In this document: one piece after another, positions 22,415-34,140 of the stretch | Layout: the number at the start of each line of letters is the position of its first letter | Numbering within the stretch: position 1 is the stretch's first letter | Program-made: the position numbers and the translations under genes | Notes under the pieces: generated by a model | What the model was told of the DNA's origin: nothing | What the model saw: the letters and a program-made list of their open reading frames with translations, nothing else | Databases searched by the model: none | DNA from: Ustulina deusta | Lineage: Eukaryota > Ascomycota > Sordariomycetes > Xylariales > Xylariaceae | Length of the DNA: 64,000 nt | Direction: 5' to 3' | Assembly: GCA_023159155.1 (NCBI GenBank) | Contig: JAJNNX010000063.1 | Span: forward strand, 186,001-250,000

Positions 22415-25250
22415 TGGGCATGTTTGATAGGAATAACATATAAATAATTGCTTGCCATCCTTTATAATATAAAATATAGACTAATATGCTTGTGTCTAAT
22501 AGGAATAAAATATAAGTAACTGCTTGCTATCTTTTATAATATAGGATATAAATTAATATATTTATATTTAATAGGAATAGTATATAAATAACTGCTTGCT
22601 ATCTTTTATAATATAAAATATAAACTAATATATTTATACTTAATAGGAATAGTTTGTAAATAATTGCTTACTATCTTTTATAATATAAAATATAAACTAA
22701 TATATTTATATCTAATAGAAATAAGATATAAATAATTGTTTGCTATTTTTTATAATATAAAATATAGACTAATATATTTATATCTAATAAAAATAGTTAA
22801 TAAATAACTGCTTGTTGTTTTTTATAATATAAGATATAGACTAATATATTTATATTTAATAGGAATAGTATATAAATAACTGCTTGCTATTTTTTATAAT
22901 ATAAAATATAGATCAATATACTTATATTTAATAAAAATAGCATATAAATAACTGTTTGCTATTTTTTTTAATATAAAATATAGACTAATATGCCTATATT
23001 TAATAGGAATAGCATATAAATAATTGCTTGCTATTTTTTATAATATAAAATATAGACTAATGTGCCTATATTTAATAGAAATAAAATATAAATAATTACT
23101 TGCTATCTTTTATAATATAAAATATAGACTAATATACTTATATTTAATAGGAATAATTAGTAAATAACTGCTTGCTATTCCTTATAATATAAAATATAAA
23201 CTAATATATTTATGCCTAATAGAAATAGTATATAAATAACTGCTTGCTATCCTTTATAATATAAAATATAAACTAATATGCTTATATTTAATAGGAATAG
23301 CGTATAAATAACTATTTGCTATCCTTTATAATATAAAATATAAACTAATATATTTATGTTTGATAGAAATAGCATATAAATAACTGTTTGCTATTCTTTA
23401 TAATATAAAATATAGACTAATATGCCTATGTCTAATAGGAATAAGATATAAATAACTACTTGCTATCCTTTATAATGCAAAATATAGACTAATATGTTTA
23501 TGTTTAATAGGAATAATTAATAAATAACTGCTTGCTATCTTTTATAATGTAAGATATAGACTAATATATTTGTACTTAATAAGAATTGCATATAAGTAAC
23601 TGTTTGCTAACCCTTATAATACAAAATATAGACTAATATGCCTATATCTAATAGGAATAGTTCGTAAATAACTGCTTGCTATTTTTTATAATGCGGGATA
23701 TAAACTAATATACTTATGTTTAATAGGAATAACATATAAATAACTGCTTGCTATTTCTTATAATATAAAATATAGACTAATATACCTATGTTTAATAGGA
23801 ATAAAATATAAATAATTGCTTACTATTCCTTATAATATAAAATATAAACTAATATGCCTATGTTTAATAGGAATAAAATATAAATAACTGCTTGCTATCT
23901 TTTATAATATAAGATATAGACTAATATGCCTATGTTTAATAGGAATAATTAATAAATAACTGCTTACTATCTTTTATAATGCAAGATATAGACTGATATG
24001 CCTATGCTTAATAGGAATAGCATATAAGTAACTGCTTGCTAACCTTTATAATATAAAATATAGATTGATATGCCTATATTTAATAGGAATAGTTCGTAAA
24101 TAACTGCTTGCTATTTTTTATAATGCGGGATATAGACTAATGTGCCTATGTTTAATAGGAATAATATATAAATAACTGCTTGCTATTTTTTATAATATAA
24201 AATATAGACTAATATACCTATGTTTAATAGGAATAAAATATAAATAATTGCTTGCTATTTTTTATGATATAAGATATAGGCTGATATGCTTATATTTAAT
24301 AGAAATAGTTAGTAAATAATTATTTGCTATCCTTTATAATATAAAATATAGACTAATATATTTATACCTAATAGGAATAGTATATAAATAACTATTTATT
24401 AACCTTTATAATACAAAATATAAACTAATATGCTTATATTTAATAGGAATAGTTCGTAAATAATTGCTTGCTATTTTTTATAATGTAGAATATAGACTAA
24501 TATATTTATATTTAATAAAAATAGTATATAAATAACTATTTGCTATCTTTTATAATATAAAATATAGACTAATATGCTTATATTTAATAGAAATAAAATA
24601 TAAATAACTGTTTGCTATTTTTTATAATACAAAATATAAACTAATATACTTATATCTAATAGGAATAAGTAGTAAATAATTGCTTGCTATTTTTTATAAT
24701 ATAAAATATAAACTAACATACTTATATTTAATAAGAATAATATATAAATAACTGCTTGTTATTTTTTATAATATAAAATATAAACTAATATATTTATATC
24801 TAATAGGAATAGTATATAAATAACTGCTTGCTATTTTTTATAATATAAAATATAGACTAATATATCTATATTTAATAGAAATAGTAAGTAATTAATTATT
24901 TGTTATTCTTTATAATATAAGATATAGATTAATATGCCTATATTTAATAGGAATAAGTAGTAAGTAACTACTTGCTATCCTTTATAATACAAAATATAAA
25001 CTAATGTACCTATGCTTAATAGGAATAACATATAAATAACTGCTTGCTATTTTTTATAATGTAAAATATAAACTAACGTACTTATATTTAATAGGAATAA
25101 AATATAAATAACTGCTTACTATCCCTTATAATATAAGATATAGACTAATGTGCTTATATTTAATAGGAATAGCATATAAATAACTGCTTGCTATCCTTTA
25201 GGGTACAAGGTATAGACTGACGTGCCTGTATCTGATGGGAATAGGATGAA
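22415..25250 (+). repeat. 72-bp minisatellite, 39 exact periods
   Basis: The anchor GGAATA falls at 22430, 22502, 22574, 22646 and so on to 25238. The first and last are 2808 bp apart, exactly 39 x 72, so there is no net length drift. A unit reads roughly: AATAGGAATA, a variable 7-mer, AATAACTGCTTGCTAT, TTTTTATAATATAAAATATA, GACTAATATGCCTATATTT. Units vary mainly by C/T and A/G. The variable 7-mer after the anchor (GTATATA, GCATATA, GTTAGTA, GTTCGTA and others) shows higher-order spacing. TTAATAA/TTAGTAA-type units recur at 22796, 23156, 23516, 23948, 24308 and 24668, i.e. every five or six units. The last unit is GC-rich (TTTAGGGTACAAGG..GACGTGCCTGTATCTGATGGG). The array abuts the HET gene. 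Confidence 0.97.
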
Positions 25251-27150
25251 TCCTGGGCTTATAAACTCGATAATGAGTTTTGTCGCTGTTTTGCGGAGAG
25301 CAATTTATCGCAACGAGATCCGCCTCCAATAGTTACGCCATGTTTTGACTGCAGACCAATTCTATTCCCTAGTGAATCAGTCAAACTGTCAAGCCTGGGC
25401 AACGGCACACAGGCATGCCCTTTCTGCGCTTTCGTCGTGGACCAGTTTAGAAAGATCAACATAGCCAACGCGTCAGACGCGTCCGTTAGGAACACAGATT
25501 CATTGATAGCCTTGTACACTAGTGGACCGTCCCAAGTCCACCCTCTCCTTCGCTTATATCTTGGTACAGCCTTCTTCCTTCCTTTCTTTATACTAGCTAT
25601 TTATATCGTGTCACAGACTCGGAAGGAACTTTTTACACTCCTATCAATGTTCCAAGCATTTCCTCTGTTCAATTGCTGCACAAATGGCTCAAAAAATGCG
25701 ATCAGAGCCATGAATGTAGGCAGCACCATATCGAGAATCAGCCAAACAAATACACATTACCAACACGGCTTCTCAACGTTAACCCGTTAGATAACCCCGA
25801 CGACCTACGTCTTGACGTTTCAGAGAAGATTGAGACAGATCGGTACATTGCTTTGTCTCATTGTTGGGGCCCGTCCGATCCTGATAGGCATCCCCTGCAT
25901 TGTACGATTGAGGACAACGTCGAAAGACGTCAAAGCGGATTCAAACTAAGCGAACTCCCAAAGACGTTCCGGGATGCCATCGAGGTCACGCGTGAGCTAG
26001 ACGTACAATACCTTTGGATCGACTCAATTTGTATTATCCAAGATCGACGAGATGATTGGGAGCAAGAGTCTAAACGAATGGAACAGGTTTTCGCCTCAGC
26101 ATACTGCACGATAGCTGCAACTTCGGCAGAAAACCCCAATGCTGGTTTTCTAGGCAGGCAAGTGGATCACGATAACATCTACGTTCAAGATCCACAGGGA
26201 CGGCGTATCTACGTCTCGACGAATGTAGCAGACTTTGACAATGACATCAATGGCGCTAATCTTAACAAACGAGCCTGGGTTATGCAAGAGAAATTCCTAT
26301 CACCACGCACGATTCATTTTGGTGAGAACCAGATATATGGGGAATGTGGGAAGGAGGTCTACGCTGGAAGCAAAATCTTCTTGACATGGTGAATATCATT
26401 AATATACTATTAAAGCCTGCAAACGCTAACTATTAAATCCCCTTTAGCCGCGATCAGTCTAAGAAGTACTTCAGGCTTGACCCGGCGTTTCCGAGTCGAC
26501 TTCGTCGGTCAGGTTGGGTTGCTACTTTAGAATTCCTTCAGTCTTTGCTAGAGGATTATACGCGGCGTGGAATTTCTGTACCAACCGACCGAGCTGTTGC
26601 TATTTCAGGGTTGATGACTCGTATCGGAAAAGCGCTGCCTTCTAGGATACATCATGGTATTATTGAGTGGTATCTTCACAGGACCCTTCTCTGGCGTCGA
26701 TCATCCGGGCAGAAAATGGAGAGGATTGACTATGGGCTCTCAAAAGTGCCGTCATGGTCCTGGATGGCTTATAAAGGGGCTATTGAATTTGTGCCCGATA
26801 AGTTTGGTGACTTGTGGCTGATCAAGGATCTTGCGTTCGACGCGGATTTCCTAACTGCCACTGTCTGGGAGTTTACAGACCGTCGTATGAAGATGGAAGC
26901 AGAGGAGAATGTTATGCAATATCGACTTGGGAAAGGATGGATGAGCCTTGATGAGGAGGCTGCGCTCCCCATGTTACCAGACGTGGTTGTTGTTGCGAGG
27001 TGTAAGACAGCCAAACCGGATAATTGTCGATATTATGTGTTGTTTGTTAGACTTAAGGAGTCGGGGGATGTATATGAGCGAATTGGAATGGGGATGCTTC
27101 AGGAAGACTGTGGGTTGAGGAAGAAGAAGGTGAATGGTCGCGTATCTTGA
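25245..27150 (+). CDS. HET-domain protein, three exons, 5' end not found
   Basis: HET domains mark ascomycete heterokaryon-incompatibility and related immune-like proteins. Model: exon 1 open from 25245 to 25563; intron 25564-25616 (53 bp, GTACAG..CACAG); exon 2 25617-26388; intron 26389-26447 (59 bp, GTGAAT..GCTAAC..TTTAG); exon 3 26448-27150. The frame is continuous across both junctions. Exon 1 carries the N-terminal Cys pairs seen in many HET proteins ('CFDC' and 'CPFC'). Exon 2 carries all three HET blocks: 'YIALSHCWG' (25844-25870), 'LWIDSICIIQD' (26012-26044), and 'RAWVMQEKFLSPRTIHF' near 26270-26320. Exon 3 has 'PTDRAVAISGLMTRIG' and 'VPSWSWMAY', the usual C-terminal features. No in-frame ATG exists in exon 1 before a TAG at 25242-25244 inside the last minisatellite unit. 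The true start is therefore in an earlier exon or was lost. No premature stops are seen in the coding blocks. Confidence 0.85.
25564..25616 (+). other. First recognised intron of the HET gene
   Basis: 53 bp with GTACAG donor and CACAG acceptor. Joining changes the frame to 'LRLYLDSEGTFYTPINVPSI', which runs directly into the HET-family segment 'LLHKWLKKC'. The branch point is less clear than in the second intron. Confidence 0.65.
26389..26447 (+). other. Second intron of the HET gene
   Basis: 59 bp with GTGAAT donor, GCTAAC branch site and TTTAG acceptor. Splicing joins '...SKIFLT' to 'CRDQSKKYFRLDPAF' in frame. Confidence 0.8.
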
Positions 27151-27699
27151 GCATTTCAGAGCTACATATGTGCGTATGAAGAGCAGAGGATTGGTCTTCT
27201 GGTTGTTCTTGTAAGGTATGGCTGGGCCGCAAACGTCTATCTTGTAATAAACGATGTTTTCCATTGTCGAGCCAGAGCATAAGGGAACTAGCGAGAAAAT
27301 GGCTGCTACTCAAGCCAAGGCGGTTTTAGGGAGGGATGCACTCACATTGCCATTTGTGGTGCTTCGGGCAGTGCTGTGCCAAAAGGTCCTGGCCTGCTAC
27401 CAATGCGCGCCAAGTTACAAGCTAGTTAGTCTCTGCTTATTATGCGGCAGCAGGTGACGGGGTAGCAGTGCCCTGGCATAAACAAACGTATATGATCTAA
27501 CTACTAGTCCATCATGTTCTAGATACAAGTCTTGGACAACAAAAGACAAACAGTGGTTACATTGTAGGTAGTAGGGCATTATGGTAGTCGGCAGATGGAT
27601 GAGGCGATGAAGTGATGCAGCGAGATGGGTGGATGATGTGAGTAGATGGACTGACTATGACTGGATCAACTGTTGGCACAGATAGCCAGGCTGACTTGA
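27151..27699. other. HET gene 3' flank
   Basis: About 550 bp, GC-balanced. A GATG/GATGG-rich stretch lies at 27595-27660. No gene was seen. Confidence 0.5.
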
Positions 27700-27701
27700 T
27701 A

Positions 27702-27748
27702 AGCTGATCACCCCCCTGCCCGGCCATCCCCTGCCCGGCCAGGGTCCC
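27702..27748 (+). repeat. Left terminal inverted repeat of the DNA transposon
   Basis: Begins AGCTGATCACCCCCC and contains two tandem copies of a CCCTGCCCGGCCA-like 13-mer. It is GC-rich beside an AT-rich interior. Confidence 0.9.
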
Positions 27749-29602
27749 TATACATATAAGCCCCCTTTCATTTCAACTACCCTTCTACCTTTAATAATCT
27801 TTTTTTTTACGACCACTTATTGCAAATTTCTCTCCTACTTATTATAAAAATAGTCATTTTTTGCTCTTTCTGCTATATTTTCTTTTAACTTACAAATCTG
27901 CGCTACTGCTGCTATATAGGCATTAATACTTAGTAGTAGTATTTATAAAGCAGCCCGCAAGTAGAATATGCTACAATTAACTATATAAAACCGGATAAAA
28001 AGCATTCTGATTTTTAAAAAAGCTTAGCAAGTCTAATAGCTTTTATCTTTTCTGTTTAAGTTCTAATTAGCTAGTTAAGCTATTAAGCAAGCTAAACTAG
28101 GCTATATACTAGTTCTAGTAAAGTTTTAATATATAGCCTAATATATAATTAATGTTTTTAAAAATAACTATATAGTAAGCAAAGCTTAGTATAGCAAATT
28201 TCTAACTTAATATTTAAAAATTAAATTAACCTAATTTTATATTATTAATTATAGCTAGATTAATAGTACTTTAGTAATTAATATTAATATTTTTTTTAAT
28301 TAATTTAATATAATAAAAATTAGCAAAATAACTTTTAACTGCTTTTTTAATTATAATAAAATAAATATTAGCTAGAGCATTAGTAATAATTATTTTATAA
28401 TCTATAAAATAAAAACTTATATAATACTTAAAAAAAACATTAAAAAAAATAAATAAATTATTACTTTTAAATATATTAGTAGCACTAGTATAGCTTTTTT
28501 ATTACTTATGATTTTTAGGAATAAAAATATATAAAACTAATAGTTTTTTAATTATAATATATAAAAATATAATAATTAATACTTTATTATATTTTTTAAA
28601 AAGTAAATAAATAATAAAGCAGCTATAAATTAGCTTTAGGATTTTTTTATTTTATATATATGCTGTTATATTAATAATAAATAAGTAGTTTTAATCTATA
28701 ATAGCTATAATTTTTATATTAATAATATATTTTTATAGCTTTATATTATAAATAAAATATAGCTTGTTTTTTATAAGCTATACTATAGTTATATTATTTA
28801 GGTTTTAGATATAGAAATATTTAAATTAATAAAAAAATAACTATACATTTATTTATAAAGCAGTAGTATAGCTATACTTAAGCTTAAGCTTTTAAAAAAA
28901 AAAGTTATTAAAACATATTATTAAGCTAAAAAAAATACTATAATTGCAGCTATTATAAAAAAAGCCTGGGCTATATCTAGAATTTATTTATAAAATTAAT
29001 TGTAGTTATTATTATTAAAATATATTATATTAGAATTAAAAAATATAGCTTAAGCGCTAGCTTAGGTACTTTTTGCTATATCTGGCCCAAAGTTGCCCAA
29101 TTTTTTATTTTTTTATGGCCTAAAACTAATTAATATACCGGCTAAAAAGCAAGAACTAATCTAAAAAAACTATTAATTAATAAATTATAATTATATTTTT
29201 AAAAACTTTACTTAAGCTTTATTTGCTTGCAAGGCTAGTAAAGCTTTTAATTTTTAAACAAGCAGAATTATAGAGCTAGAGGCCTAAATAATTATTCTAA
29301 CAGCTTATTTAAAAAAAAAACAGAAAAAAAAACATAAAGCAGTTAAACTACTGCTAGAAAAGCAGTTTATAAAAATAACTAATATTTGTAAGGTTAAGCA
29401 AAAGCTATGCAATAAAGTAGTATATAATAATAATGCTTCTAATATAAATATAGCAGAAAAAGGCACTAGCTTTATAAAAGAAGTGTTTTTTAATAAAACA
29501 GAAGCAAAAAATGATATAGAAATCCTTTCTGGCCGGTAAAGTGGCTAAAAATGCAATAAAAAATAACAATAATAATAATGATGGTCAGGGAGATACGTAA
29601 CC

Positions 29603-29649
29603 GGGACCCTGGCCGGGCAGGGGGTGGCCGAGCAGGGGGGTGATCAGCT
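29603..29649 (-). repeat. Right terminal inverted repeat of the DNA transposon
   Basis: Reverse complement of the left repeat with two transition differences. It is followed by the TA target base pair. Confidence 0.9.
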
Positions 29650-29651
29650 TA

Positions 29652-30287
29652 CTGGCTAAAGGTTGAGCTAGTGGTAGGAGTGTAGATGGCTTTGGTGGTG
29701 GGTTGGTGGGAGAGTTAGTCAAAGTGGGCGAGTGCGCTACGCCGGGCTATCCGGTACGGGGTATTGGGGCATGGGTTTGGAAGGCTCAGGGGATTTAGAC
29801 TGCCTAAGTTTAGTGAGGTTAGTGAGGTTAGTGAGGCGAGTGCCAAGGTTAGGCAGGTCAGCCTAGGGAGCTATGACTAAACAAGTTCCCACTGATAGGA
29901 GGTATTGGTTTTGGGGGCGGGCCAACCTGCTAGGCCAGTCACCCAGTCACCCAGTCACACACATGTGAAGATGTAAAGGAAACCAACAATCTCTTGAACA
30001 GTATGTACTACATGTACTATATATTTTGTAGAGTAGTAGTATTGCTGCCTGGAGGGAGGGTGCCAGTCTTGTCGCAACCCGATAGGTCGCCGTCGACAGT
30101 CACTTTCGCGTATGCATTGGGACAGATGGAAACTCGAGGAAGTCTGGTATTGGAGTAGAGCTCCTTCTTCCAACATCTCCCTCGCAAGCCCGACCCCTCA
30201 GTCCCATTTCCGTGTTGTCCCTGGCTTCAATCAGCCCGTCTGGAATGAATAAGTAGTGTAGCGCACAGTAACAAGATCGTGTGAGAC
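29652..30287. other. GC-balanced spacer with short tandem repeats
   Basis: Contains three to four copies of a GGTTAGTGA-type 9-mer at about 29812-29840 and about three copies of CAGTCACCC at about 29935-29957. No gene was seen; the minus-strand frame at 29955-30176 has no recognisable features. Confidence 0.5.
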
Positions 30288-30650
30288 ATGCCCTGCTGTA
30301 TGCGCTGCGACCGACAATTTCAAAGCGATGGCGCTTTACACCAGCACCTCCGCATGTCTAGCTTTCACCACTATTGCACGCCATGTCAGAAAGACTTCGG
30401 CTCCCCTCGAGCAAGACAACAACACGTACTCAACTCGCCGAGGCATCACGTCTGCTCCGACTGCTCCCCCGGGCGCGAATTTGCTACGCAAGGCAGCTTA
30501 GAGAAGTATCGAGTAGATGCCTACAACTTTTGTATAAAGTGCTAGCTTGTGTTTTAGACGCCTGGCTGGCTCACACAGTATAAAGTTCTTGTGTACTACG
30601 TGTGTGGGAATTGTGGAAGATATTTTGGTACTACTGAGAAACTTGAATAG
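30288..30650 (+). pseudogene. C2H2-type zinc-finger protein gene with three in-frame TAG stops
   Basis: The ATG at 30288 opens an 85-codon frame with consecutive zinc-finger units: 'CMRCDRQFQSDGALHQHL' (C-x2-C...H), 'CTPCQKDFGSPRARQQHV', then 'CSDC..REFATQGSLEKY' and 'CIKC'. A TAG stops it at 30543-30545. The same frame continues beyond: 'LVF', TAG, 'TPGWLTQYKVLVYYVCGNCG', 'RYFGTTEKLE', TAG at 30648-30650. It supplies the rest of a fourth finger and the start of a fifth (C-x2-C at 'CGNC'). Multi-finger small proteins of this layout are common in Pezizomycotina; their function is mostly unknown, with nucleic-acid binding presumed. All three stops could come from CAG by one C-to-T change in a CpA context, which is what RIP does. 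The first 85 codons could still make a short protein. Confidence 0.7.
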
Positions 30651-30779
30651 GTTGGTACCTTGCTTCCTATGGTAGTATCTTTTTTTAACGCGTTTAGCAT
30701 TCTGCTTATTCTTGCTTGCTTAGCAGTCGAGTTTTGGGATATGTAATAGCCGATGATTTTAGCAATTTATTGTCTATAA

Positions 30780-32880
30780 TTCGGAGGTATTATTAGTAAC
30801 TCTTTGTTATATTATTACTTGATATATAAAAAACTAAGATATAATATTTAAAATTAGCAGAGTTTATATAGGCTTTAGAATGCTTTTACCTTTTTACTTA
30901 GAACAACATTTTTAATTTAAGCGTACGGTTAACAAAATTAAAAAATACTTATTTATTAACTTTTTTTATAAGAAAACTTATTAATACTATTAATAAAAAG
31001 GACTATATTGCTATTTTTTATACTTAGTAATACTTTTTACCTTTAGTATAGCTATATAATAAATATTTTATATAATTATATAAAAAAAAGTTCTTATGAT
31101 TTAAAATATAAAACTTAGTGTTTAAAAAAGTAGGAAAGTATATAATATATTTTAACTTATGTTATTTTTAGATTAACTAGGAATGTTTTATATAAAAAAA
31201 TAGCAAAAAAAAAAAATAATAATCTAAGCAATAGATTTAGTTTATAATTATAGTAGATATTTAGTTAGCTTGCTATATTAGTTTAGAATATCTATTATAG
31301 AACTTAAACTACTAATAGAGCTTATAAATAGGAGCTTTATTATTAAATCTAGATCTAAATTTAATTTATTGCTTAAGTTATTATATAAAAATATATATAA
31401 GATTTTTAAGCTTTTAAAAACTATAGTTAGTAATATTTAATAGACCTATATATAAACTTATTAAAAAAATTACTATAGTAATATAAACATAAAACTTTTT
31501 ATATTATATTATATATTTTTAAAATACTACTAGAATGATTATATTAAGCTTTTTAAGAATATACCTAGCAAGATTATTTTTAGTTTAACTAAGTTCTATA
31601 AAGCTGCAACTATTTTCTATTTAGCGTTTGACCTCCCTAATAGCCTAATTAACACAAAAGAGCTTGTGCTTAAGCAAGCAAAATTTTTTTTTTTTTTTTA
31701 GAAAAACCTAATATTTATAGCTATAATCTAGCAATAAGGTCTATATCCCTTTTTATTATTACAAATATTTAAAAAAAACAGTTAAAAAATCTATTGGATT
31801 GCTTTCTTATTATTACAAACTGCTATTAATATTTTATTTGCTTTAATTATATAAAACTTGCAAAAAAGGGCTATAGCGTTAGCTTTGCTATTCTAGCTTT
31901 ATTTTTTTTAAATAGGGATATATTTTATAACAAGCTAAATTATAAGAACTATGTTTCGGTTATACAAAATATTACTAGCTTTTTAAACGTATAAATATTT
32001 AATTAATATTTACTACTATAGTTAATATATAGTTTTATATATAATAAAAATTATAAGTTTATTAATATAAAGCTTATAAAATATAGAATAAAAACTTGAA
32101 AATATTTATAAAAGCTTAGTTATTATATTAATATTTTAAGGTTTTTTAAAATGTTTTTTTATATTAAAAATAATAGTAGCTTAAAATATAATAAATAATA
32201 TAACCTTATATTTTTAGCAAACAAGCTAAATAAAAAGAAGTTTAATAGTTTTTATAAAAGAATTAGTATATTTTTTAAGTATAGCAATACTTTTTAGTAT
32301 AAAAACTCTTTTATAAAAGAATATTAAAACTATATAGCTAAAGAGTTAGCAATAGTAATAAGTTAAAATAGGTTGCTTTGGTTAAAAGTACTTTAAAGCT
32401 TAACTAATAAATATAGTCTATATTATAGTATTTTTATATATAATTAGCCCAAGCTAAAGGGTTTATTAGATTATATTTTTATAGTTTTATAAGAAAAAAA
32501 GGCTAATAATGGTTAGAACTTTCTAAATAATATAGATTAGTATGTATTACTAGAAGTTAACTGCATTATTACGAGCGGACAGCTACTAGATCTATATATT
32601 TAATGCTAGATTTATAGTTTATGCTTTTTTATAGATATCTAAGAATATAGGTTCGTTTTTTTTGGCCAAGTATTATTATACAAGTTTAAGATAGCAATTA
32701 TATAGTAGTAGGTAGGATATAGGTTGATTAATAATATAGCTTTATATAAAAAATAAGTTATTTTATTTAAAACCGCTTTATATTATAAATTAACTCTTAA
32801 ATTTTTTTAAGCTAACAATAGAGTTTATTAACAAAACTATAAAGTTAACGCGATTAAGAATCCTATAGTTGGTATTATTA
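30780..32880. repeat. AT-rich RIP-type block
   Basis: Mutated transposon-like DNA. Faint plus-strand protein-like runs can be followed near 31550-31700 and 32500-32830 through many stops, but no family could be assigned. Confidence 0.5.
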
Positions 32881-33828
32881 AATAGTCTTGCTTAATACTA
32901 GTTGGTTTTTGATTAAGTAATTAAAGCGACTAACTTATTTAGCAATCCTTTAACGAGAGACCTTTCTGAGTTGGTTATTTCTAACTGTTTATTATGAGCC
33001 GGCGGAAAAGAGTATCTAAGTCTGGTGTCCTTGGCTCGAAAATTGTTCTAGTAAAATGTTACGTTCTGCCTTGCCGAATGTTGCTTTACTAGTAATGCAA
33101 AGCACTTATTCTTTCTTTTTATTAAAATAAATGCTGTCTGGTTTGGTATTTCTATCCTTTTTTGCGTGTAGCTAGGCTTTGCTAGCATTATTGTGTTGCT
33201 TTAGCTGTATAGTAGAGTTGGGCTCAAGAGTCAGGCAACCTGCCAATAGTGCTTTATTAAAACTTAAGAGAGGTTAGTTCGCCGATTTAGATGCGGGGCA
33301 GGGAGCATTAAGCTTAGCAGCAAATCTATAAATTATATAAGCAAAGGAGAGTTATAAAGCCTTTTTTATTAACTTTATAGCCTAGCTATTATTTTTATTT
33401 TCTGCTGGGGGGTTAGTGAATAGTAAATTAGGGCGAAAGCACCCGCTATGGTTAGTTAGGGATACGTAGCAACCTATTACAATAAACCGGATCCTATATT
33501 AAATGAGACTACGTATAAGGCAGCGTTGCTGCGCGGATAAAAAAGCGTTAATAAAAATTATTTTTAAAAAAGTAATTAATTAATACTTTAATAGCTAGAG
33601 AAAAAATAAAATAAAATAAACATTATTAAAATATTAGAAATAATATATATAAGTAGCTAGTTTATTATTTAAAGCTAACTATTTATAATACTTTTTACTA
33701 TTGCAACTATACTTTTTAAACCTTGTTAATACTTTTATATTTATATTATCATATTATTTATAAACTTGACTTAGCTAACTGAACCTGCTATAGACTTGAC
33801 CTAGGACTATATAAGCAACGAAAAAACT
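32881..33828. other. Partly GC-balanced relic, no gene
   Basis: Less mutated sequence (for example around 32940-33130 and 33230-33310). No terminal repeats or coding frame were recognised. Confidence 0.4.
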
Positions 33829-34140
33829 GTATGTACTCGAGCTAATTAGTGGATTTTAGAAACCGACCACACTTCCTTATACGTGGATAAAGGCTATCCT
33901 AGACTACTTTTTAAGCTGGACTTTTGCAATGATTACAAAATCAGGAACGCCCTACGACTTAGCGAAGCTGATATAAAAGACAAAGTTAAAGGCCTGCTAG
34001 GAATAGACTTCTGGCATTTTGAGACTACACGCAATAAGCTTTTGTCTTTTCTTATAGCATAGGAGCAGCTTATTTATAAGAAAAAGCAATTTTAGAAGAA
34101 GGGGCGCTATAAGGGCAACTTGAACTATTATTAGCTATAT
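33829..34140 (+). pseudogene. Decayed open frame of unknown family
   Basis: One plus-strand frame reads 'ILETDHTSLYVDKGYPRLLF', 'KLDFCNDYKIRNALRLSEAD', 'IKDKVKGLLGIDFWHFETTR' and on through 'KLLSFLIA', a TAG, 'EQLIYKKKQF' and a second TAG. About 75 sense codons precede the first internal stop. The composition is that of a real soluble protein, and the stops are TAG codons compatible with CAG to TAG. Possibly a transposon accessory protein or a host fragment; I do not recognise it. Confidence 0.4.

Larger units (their letters stand above)
27702..29649 (+). mobile_element. Fot1/pogo-like Tc1-mariner DNA transposon, degenerate (1948 bp)
   Basis: Terminal inverted repeats of 47 bp (27702-27748 and 29603-29649) match at 45 positions, both mismatches being transitions. 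The element is flanked by TA on each side (27700-27701 and 29650-29651), the Tc1/mariner target. The length is close to that known for Fot1-type elements (about 1.9 kb). The interior is RIP-type AT-rich. The last ~80 codons of a plus-strand frame can still be read to a TAA at about 29537: a Lys-rich run '(K)KKQKKKHKAVKLLLEK', then a long charged tail, similar in layout to the C-terminus of Fot1/pogo transposases. The catalytic DDE core was not found by eye, so the family call rests on TIRs, TA target, size and tail. Confidence 0.8.

Noticed and set aside
22415..25250. Regular repeats that might suggest a CRISPR array
   Set aside because: Units are head-to-tail and similar over their whole 72 bp with no unrelated spacers; this is a minisatellite in a fungal genome.
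25437..25790. Read-through protein with a hydrophobic segment (possible membrane span)
   Set aside because: The hydrophobic part is translated intron 25564-25616; splicing restores the HET-family frame.
29812..29840. GGTTAGTGA repeats as telomere-like sequence
   Set aside because: Not the TTAGGG telomere unit and only three to four copies.
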